44,196 bases of DNA from UMGS1519 sp963621885. Lineage in GTDB: Bacteria; Actinomycetota; Coriobacteriia; Coriobacteriales; Eggerthellaceae. The notes under the pieces are model-generated. The model ran no database searches. It saw only the letters and a program-made list of their open reading frames with translations, and was not told where the DNA came from. Made by a program: the position numbers and the translations under genes. How positions within the stretch are numbered: position 1 is the stretch's first letter; every line of letters begins with the position of its first letter. Of this stretch, positions 39,330 to 44,196 are shown piece by piece. Where the stretch lies: contig CAVFFT010000036.1 in NCBI GenBank assembly GCA_963621885.1, positions 1 to 44,196 on the forward strand, given 5' to 3'.

Positions 39330-42023
39330 ATGCAAAATCGAAAAATGGAGCTGCTGGCTCCTGCGGGCAATATGGATTGCCTTCATGCAGCGGTGCGGGC
39401 AGGGGCGGATGCCGTCTATTTAGGCGCCCAGGAATTCAACGCCCGGCGGGGCGCGGGCAATTTCACGCTCGACGAGCTCCAGGAAGCGTGTCATTACGCG
39501 CATTTGCGTGGCGTGCGCATTTACCTCACGGTGAATACGGTTGTGCTCGAATCCGAGATGAAAGCCGCGCTTGAGCTGGTTCGACAGGCGTACCGACGGG
39601 GTGTTGACGCCTTCATCGTGCAGGATCTGGGGCTCGCGTCGCGCATGCGCGCGCTTCTTCCCGAAGCCGACCTGCATATCTCTACCCAGATGGACATCCA
39701 CAATATGGGAGGCCTTGCAGCCGCCCAGCGCCTTGGTGCGAGCCGGGTCACGCTGGCGCGTGAACTTTCGCTGACGGAAGTGGAAGCGCTTTCGGAGGCG
39801 GCAGCTGATGCGGGCATGGATATCGAGGTCTTCGCCCATGGCGCCTTGTGCATCTGCTATTCCGGGCAATGCCTCATGTCGTCGCTGGTCGGCGGCCGTT
39901 CTGCGAATCGCGGACGCTGCGCCCAGCCTTGCCGCCTGCCGTATGAGCTTTTCAACAAGGCGCAACGGAAAGCTCTGCAGGTGCCAGGCGAATACCTGCT
40001 TTCCCCCAAGGACCTTTGCACCATCGACTTGCTTGGCGAGCTTGCCGCGGCCGGTGTTGCGTCCCTGAAGATCGAGGGCCGCATGAAGTCCCCTGAATAC
40101 GTTTCGGCGGTGACCGGCGTTTATCGTCAGGTGCTCGACCGCTTGTATGAGCGGGAAGAGGCTGTCGACCAAACGTCCGCCGACGAGGAAGCTTCCGCGG
40201 AAGATTACGCAATGGATGGCGGGGCGATTGCGGAGGGCGAGGCTGCTGAAGACGCTGAGCCCGCCGCCCAGGTGACGGCTGACCAAGCCGCTGAGCCCGC
40301 CGCCCAGGAGACAGTCGACCAAGCTGCCGCTGCCCAGGAAGCCCCGGAGCCTATCCGCGTCCATGCGACGGACGAGGAGAAGCGCGTGCTTTCCGAGGCC
40401 TTCTCGCGCGGTTTCACGCAGGCGTATCTTGTGGGCGAAACCGGCAACGAGATGATGAGCTACCAGCGCCCAAACAATCGTGGCCTGCTGGTGGGTCGCG
40501 TCGATTCGGCGCGCGGCGGTGTGGTGCGCGTGAAGCTCGACATTTCCGTCGCGGCGGGCGATACCCTCGAATTCTGGACCGGACGCGGTCATTTCGCACA
40601 TCTTGTGACCGAACAGGATATTAAGAACGAGGCTTGGCTGGCGATTAGCGGACCCATGGGGAAGACCGGTCGGGGCGATCGCGTTTTCCGTGTGCGCGAG
40701 GCGGCGGCCGCTTATGTGGACGACCCGCTGGAGCCGCGCATTCCCGTTGCCGGCAGGGTGTGCCTTCGTATTGGCGAGCCTCTTCTGGTCGAGTTCTGGC
40801 CTGCGCATGAGGCGGGCAATCATGTGGGGGAGCGCCTCGCAAGCAATCTTGCAGGTGATGCGTCGGCAGCGCGCCCCATCGGACGCTGCGACGGTGCGGT
40901 GGTGGAAAAGGCGCGCACGCGCGCGGTTGACCGCGATGACGTGATTTCCCATGTGGCGCGCATGGGCACGACGCCTTTTTCCCTTGCGGAAGGTGCTTTG
41001 GACGTGGAGCTCGATGCGGGTGTGGGAATTTCCTTCTCGCAGCTGCATAAGGCGCGCGCGCAGGCGCTCGCCGCGCTCGAAGAGGCGATTGCTCCCACCA
41101 GTCTTCGCACGCTGCCTCACGCTGCCGCTACTGTGCGGCCTTCCACGGCGCATCCGAAGGGTTGCCAGGTTTGCGCCATCGCGACGAATCCCGCGTGTGC
41201 CCGTGCGGCGCGAAAGGGTGGCGCCGACGTGATCTACATTCCCACGCTCAATTACAAGCGGGGAGAGGCGATGGTCGCCGGTCAGCAAAGCCCCACGGTG
41301 GAAAACGGCGGCTACCCCAAGCGTTCCGCATTCGCCACGCCGGTCGTGGCGCACGATCCGATCGAGGGCACGCGCGAGGAGCGCTTCGAATTCAATGCGG
41401 AAACCGTCATTCGGGATGATGCGACGGTGCTTGCGGAAAACCTCGGCCAGCTTCTCGCGATGCGCGCGAAGGGCATTGCCGTGGAGGCGGGTCCGCATAT
41501 TCCTGTGCTCAATCAGGCGGCGCTCGATGTGTTGGCGGAAACGGGAGTTGAGCGCGTCTGGCTTTCTCCCGAACTGACGCTTTCGCAGATACGCGAGCTT
41601 TCGAAAGACAAGTCCGCGAGCCTCGGCCTTTTTGTGGCCGGTGCCGCGGAGCTGATGGTGACGGAGCATTGCGTGCTGCAAAGCCAAGGTGCGTGCAATC
41701 ACAACTGCCGCAAATGCGTGCGCAGGAAAAGCCCCCATTTCCTGAAGGACCGCAAGGGCTTCGAAATGCCGGTCATCACGGACCGTTGTGGTCGCAGCCA
41801 TATATATAATGCGGTGCCGCTTGACCTGTGCCACCTCATGCCCGACCTGATCGCGGCGGGAGTCGACGCGGTCATGGTCGACGCCACGCTTATGAATGTG
41901 GAAGAGACGGGCATCGCCGTGCGTCGTGCGGTGCGGGCACGCGATGTCGCGCTGAAGACCGGAGACGCGATCGGGAAGAATGCCGACAGCACGAGCGGTC
42001 ACATTTTCCGCGGGCTTGAATAG
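39330..42023 (+). CDS. large U32-family protein (RlhA/TrhP-like RNA hydroxylase or peptidase U32)
   Basis: 897 residues. Residues about 1-260 are the U32 barrel: MELLAPAGNMDCLHAAVRAGADAVYLG, then the Cys-rich signature from C174 (CICYSGQCLMSS, GRCAQPCR), where family members bind an Fe-S cluster, and LKIEGRMKSPEYV. A low-complexity Ala/Glu/Gln insert (about 278-340) separates it from a DUF3656-like middle and a C-terminal second U32-like part ending in CNHNCRKCVRRKSPHF and ITDRCGRSHIYNAVPLDLCH. Family members hydroxylate rRNA (RlhA) or tRNA (TrhP) using prephenate; the older label is collagenase-like protease. The architecture with DUF3656 favours the RlhA side. The Shine-Dalgarno GGGAG is about 12 nt from ATG 39330, so the start is moderately certain. 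Confidence 0.87.
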   Translation: MQNRKMELLAPAGNMDCLHAAVRAGADAVYLGAQEFNARRGAGNFTLDELQEACHYAHLRGVRIYLTVNTVVLESEMKAALELVRQAYRRGVDAFIVQDLGLASRMRALLPEADLHISTQMDIHNMGGLAAAQRLGASRVTLARELSLTEVEALSEAAADAGMDIEVFAHGALCICYSGQCLMSSLVGGRSANRGRCAQPCRLPYELFNKAQRKALQVPGEYLLSPKDLCTIDLLGELAAAGVASLKIEGRMKSPEYVSAVTGVYRQVLDRLYEREEAVDQTSADEEASAEDYAMDGGAIAEGEAAEDAEPAAQVTADQAAEPAAQETVDQAAAAQEAPEPIRVHATDEEKRVLSEAFSRGFTQAYLVGETGNEMMSYQRPNNRGLLVGRVDSARGGVVRVKLDISVAAGDTLEFWTGRGHFAHLVTEQDIKNEAWLAISGPMGKTGRGDRVFRVREAAAAYVDDPLEPRIPVAGRVCLRIGEPLLVEFWPAHEAGNHVGERLASNLAGDASAARPIGRCDGAVVEKARTRAVDRDDVISHVARMGTTPFSLAEGALDVELDAGVGISFSQLHKARAQALAALEEAIAPTSLRTLPHAAATVRPSTAHPKGCQVCAIATNPACARAARKGGADVIYIPTLNYKRGEAMVAGQQSPTVENGGYPKRSAFATPVVAHDPIEGTREERFEFNAETVIRDDATVLAENLGQLLAMRAKGIAVEAGPHIPVLNQAALDVLAETGVERVWLSPELTLSQIRELSKDKSASLGLFVAGAAELMVTEHCVLQSQGACNHNCRKCVRRKSPHFLKDRKGFEMPVITDRCGRSHIYNAVPLDLCHLMPDLIAAGVDAVMVDATLMNVEETGIAVRRAVRARDVALKTGDAIGKNADSTSGHIFRGLE
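40254..40325 (+). repeat. 36-nt in-frame tandem repeat in the U32 gene
   Basis: Two units (40254-40289 and 40290-40325) encode AEPAAQVTADQA and AEPAAQETVDQA; a shorter AAAQEA follows. It lies in the low-complexity insert and is likely length-variable. Confidence 0.75.
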
Positions 42024-42305
42024 GCGCGAATGCCGGTGGTGAGCTTGGCGTCTCGCGCGGTTGCGAGCAGAGTAGACCGGTCGCATCGCGCACGGACGCG
42101 AGCGAGGTGAGTTTCATTCGCCGCGCGTGCCATGCGTGGTCGCCGGCGGGATGAACCGGCGCGACATTCCGCCTCAGCCGCATGCGCGTCTTTCGTTCGG
42201 GTGCCTGAATAGGGCACTGCGGGCATGGCGGCATGCTTTTATATACGGTCGTGTTAGAATGCGACCGCTTGGGAAGAGCAACGAAGTGAGAAGAAAGTGA
42301 GTTCG
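42024..42305 (+). promoter_or_regulatory. intergenic region with tyrS promoter candidate
   Basis: No gene recognised. TAGAAT at 42255-42260, in an AT-rich patch (TTTTATATACGG), is a -10 candidate. No T-box motif was found here, unlike pheST. Confidence 0.4.
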
Positions 42306-43526
42306 ATGCTTCCAGTAGAAGACCAGTTCCATATTTTGCAATCAGGAGTTGACTCCATCGTTCCGGAAGAGGCGCTGAAGAAGAAGCTTGCGAAAGGCAA
42401 GCCGCTCAACGTGAAACTCGGAGTTGACCCGACTGCTCCCGATATCCACATTGGACACGCGGTTCCCCTGCGTAAACTGCGTCAGTTCCAGGATCTTGGT
42501 CACCAGGTGACGCTCATTATCGGAGACGGCACCGCCCTGATTGGCGACCCGTCCGGACGCAATTCCACGCGTCCCCAGCTGACCCGCGAGCAGGTTGCGG
42601 CGAATGCGAAGACCTATGTGGACCAGGCTTTCAAGATTCTTGATCCGGAAAAGACGACGCTCCGCTACAACTCCGAATGGATCCTGAAGATCGATATGGA
42701 GAAGCTGCTCTCTCTGATGAGCAAGTTCACGGTCGCCCGCATTCTTGAGCGCGATGACTTCACGAAGCGGTACAACGCGCAGCAGCCGATCAGTCTGCAC
42801 GAGTTCATCTACCCGGTCATGCAGGCATATGACTCCGTTGTCATTGACGCCGATGTCGAAATCGGCGGCCGCGACCAGCTTTTCAATCTGCTTGCGGGGC
42901 GCGAGCTCATGGAGAAGATGGGCATGGAGCCGCAGGTGTGCCTGACACTTCCGCTTCTGGAAGGCACCGATGGCGTCCAGAAGATGTCCAAGAGCTACGG
43001 CAACTACATTGGTGTGACCGACGAGCCGGGCGACATGTACGGGAAGGTCATGAGCATTCCCGACTCGCTGCTTGTCAAATACTATCGCCTCGCGTCGACG
43101 GAGGATGTCGACCGCATTGACGAGATTGAGACCGGCTTGAAAGAGGGAACCGCCGATCCGAATAAGGTGAAACGCGCGCTGGCGCACAACATCGTCGCCG
43201 CGTATCACGGCGCCGAAGCAGCCGATGCCGCGGAAGAGCACTTTGTCCGTACCGTGGTCAACAAGGAAGTGGACGAGGACGATGTCGTAACCGTCGCCGT
43301 CGACCTGACGCCGAATGAGGACGGCATGGTGTACCTGGCCCGCATCATTGCGGAGTCGGGCATGGCGGATAGCGTGGGCGCTGCCCGTCGCCTGATTGAC
43401 GGTGGCGCGGTGAAGATTGACGGAACGCCGGTGGCCGCGAAAGAGTACAACGTCGACCCCGAAAGGCTCCGTGGCACCATTTTGCGTGCCGGTAAGCGAA
43501 AATACATTCGTATTGCTGATAAGTAG
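42306..43526 (+). CDS. tyrS: tyrosine-tRNA ligase
   Basis: Class I synthetase charging tRNA-Tyr, about 406 residues. HIGH motif HIGH at 48-51 (PDIHIGHAVPL), GDPSGRNSTR, the tyrosine-pocket segment around YPVMQAYDSVV, and KMSKS at 226-230. A C-terminal S4 RNA-binding domain (about 340-400, GAARRLIDGGAVKIDG). The spacing and KMSKS form are of the TyrZ-like group. ATG 42306 is taken; GTG 42297 in the same frame is equally possible because the Shine-Dalgarno (GAGAAG) is weak for both. Confidence 0.95.
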   Translation: MLPVEDQFHILQSGVDSIVPEEALKKKLAKGKPLNVKLGVDPTAPDIHIGHAVPLRKLRQFQDLGHQVTLIIGDGTALIGDPSGRNSTRPQLTREQVAANAKTYVDQAFKILDPEKTTLRYNSEWILKIDMEKLLSLMSKFTVARILERDDFTKRYNAQQPISLHEFIYPVMQAYDSVVIDADVEIGGRDQLFNLLAGRELMEKMGMEPQVCLTLPLLEGTDGVQKMSKSYGNYIGVTDEPGDMYGKVMSIPDSLLVKYYRLASTEDVDRIDEIETGLKEGTADPNKVKRALAHNIVAAYHGAEAADAAEEHFVRTVVNKEVDEDDVVTVAVDLTPNEDGMVYLARIIAESGMADSVGAARRLIDGGAVKIDGTPVAAKEYNVDPERLRGTILRAGKRKYIRIADK

Positions 43527-43558
43527 CAAGAAAAGTTATAGTATATGGACAGGGGGAT

Positions 43559-43601
43559 GAACCCGCATGATCCTAGCGTCATGCGGGTTCAATTTCTTTT
43601 T
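43559..43601 (+). terminator. strong terminator after tyrS
   Basis: 12-bp perfect stem GAACCCGCATGA / TCATGCGGGTTC with 8-nt loop, followed by AATTTCTTTTT. Confidence 0.92.
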
Positions 43602-43969
43602 AGGCCTCCTTTGAGCGGATATGATGGGCGATAGCATGTCCGATTGTTTGCGTAGGCGCAGGTCAGCGCCCATATCTGGGGAACCGGCTTCTTTCGACCG
43701 CTTCTTTTATCCGAGCAAAATGCGTGTCTGGGAATCGAGGTTTCCTTGATTTAAACCATCTGTTGAGCGCCGGAAAAATGCCGAATAGGTTGTTGTCGCG
43801 GACGCGAAAAGGCGGGGATTCAGACGAATTTCTGGGTAATTGAGGCCGCATATCCCGGTGAACGGTAGTCATCCGGCATACTTTTCCAAAGATTTTTTGC
43901 TGTCGTCCATTTGCACGAGCGGTTGTGAGCATAGGACATTCTGCGGAAACTCTCGAATGCCGTTCGGTT
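43602..43969 (-). other. low-GC stretch, possibly decayed coding sequence
   Basis: No intact gene. On the minus strand, in the same frame as the partial gene to the right and after its TGA, 49 sense codons follow (43969 to 43823) reading like protein (for example KNLWKSMPDDYRSPGYA) before another TGA (43820-43822). This may be the tail of a gene interrupted by a nonsense mutation. A separate 89-codon frame at 43663-43932 is not convincing. Confidence 0.3.
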
Positions 43970-44196
43970 TCACGGCCAATAGCTAAAGCGCTCGTATTTC
44001 AGCTTCTCAAGGAAATCTTTCCATACAGAGTTGTCAGCCATGTAAGTTCTACGGCTGAGTCGCTGGGCGCTCGTCTTTCCAAAGAAGTCTTTGGGTACAG
44101 GACTGTTGGCTATGTCAGCTCTGTGGCGAAGCAACCGGGCACCCGCCGCCGGGGGAGGCCTTCCGGCGGCCTTCCGCGGGCCGGGGGCTCCCGCGC
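43970..44196 (-). CDS. 3' end of an unidentified leftward gene, cut by the window edge
   Basis: The minus strand is open from the window end to TGA 43970-43972 (about 74 codons). The last 48 codons before YWP-stop contain two diverged copies of a 24-residue unit: one reads ADIANSPVPKDFFGKTSAQR and the next YMADNSVWKDFLEKLKYERF. Shared positions include V.KDF..K....R.S. The part nearest the window edge is extremely GC-rich and Pro/Ala/Gly-rich in this frame, unlike the repeat part, so the true boundary or frame there is uncertain. Family not recognised; may be a pseudogene. Confidence 0.35.
   Translation of the reverse strand, partial: AGAPGPRKAAGRPPPAAGARLLRHRADIANSPVPKDFFGKTSAQRLSRRTYMADNSVWKDFLEKLKYERFSYWP
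44009..44152 (-). repeat. diverged tandem duplication, 72-nt unit
   Basis: 44009-44075 and 44081-44147 align without gaps at an offset of exactly 72 nt with roughly 64 percent identity over 67 positions (counted by eye). The offset is a multiple of three and the shared residues are protein-like on the minus strand, which supports a coding repeat. Confidence 0.55.

Noticed and set aside
39420..42086. Long minus-strand open frame (888 codons) opposite the U32 gene
   Set aside because: Same composition artefact, with no Shine-Dalgarno or recognised domain; similar frames occur opposite hisD, hisC, the dehydratase gene and the CoA-transferase gene.
43663..43932. 89-codon minus-strand gene
   Set aside because: Basic, motif-free translation without a ribosome-binding site; another frame in the same place looks more protein-like.
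43602..44196. tRNA or rRNA genes after tyrS
   Set aside because: No cloverleaf, no CCA end and no conserved rRNA segment was recognised.

Overview
The window is GC-rich chromosomal DNA (high GC by eye, not computed), densely coded, with Shine-Dalgarno sites before most genes and long antisense open frames that are by-products of base composition. Gene content suggests a Gram-positive, high-GC Actinomycetota member, most likely of the Coriobacteriia (Eggerthella/Slackia-like). The supporting features are a T-box on pheST, class A PBPs with acidic tails, a single-TM C39-like protein, an SlyD-type FKBP, a plant-type glutamate-cysteine ligase and an acetyl-CoA hydrolase/CoA-transferase. This placement is inference from gene style; no database was consulted.

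Region 1 (1-10.6 kb, + strand) is a histidine biosynthesis cluster: hisZ-hisG (one fused ORF), hisD, hisC, hisB, hisH, hisA, hisF, a membrane-anchored C39-family peptidase-like protein, hisI fused to a hotdog thioesterase domain, and a free-standing hotdog thioesterase. Together these cover the pathway except phosphoribosyl-ATP pyrophosphatase (hisE) and histidinol-phosphate phosphatase, which are not seen here. Between hisA and hisF lies a short relic of a second hisF start, followed by a hairpin and by an inverted copy of hisF codons.

Region 2 (10.6-13.0 kb, - strand) carries a universal stress protein and a CoA-transferase of the acetyl-CoA hydrolase family. Region 3 (13.1-17.3 kb, +) is a Phe-type T-box leader followed by pheS-pheT. 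Region 4 (17.4-25.0 kb) holds a fused ABC ATPase-permease (+), then an FKBP isomerase and a glutamate-cysteine ligase (-), and, divergent from the latter, a membrane UDP-sugar 4,6-dehydratase (+) that probably starts at a rare ATT codon.

Region 5 (25.0-33.4 kb, +) is an arginine regulon: argC-argJ-argB-argD-argR, then argG, then argH. AT-rich palindromes resembling ARG boxes lie before argC and argG, so ArgR probably represses its own operon and argG. No ornithine carbamoyltransferase gene is present.

Region 6 (33.4-39.3 kb) has two paralogous class A penicillin-binding proteins in convergent orientation with a small lipoprotein between them. Region 7 (39.3-43.6 kb, +) has a large U32-family protein and tyrS ending in a strong terminator. 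The last 600 bases have a different composition and hold the end of an unidentified, possibly decayed leftward gene with a 24-residue repeat.

Most of the window is housekeeping metabolism. The parts that deserve attention are the his fusions (HisZ-HisG and HisI-hotdog), the hisA-hisF junction, the C39 gene inside the his cluster and the window's right edge.
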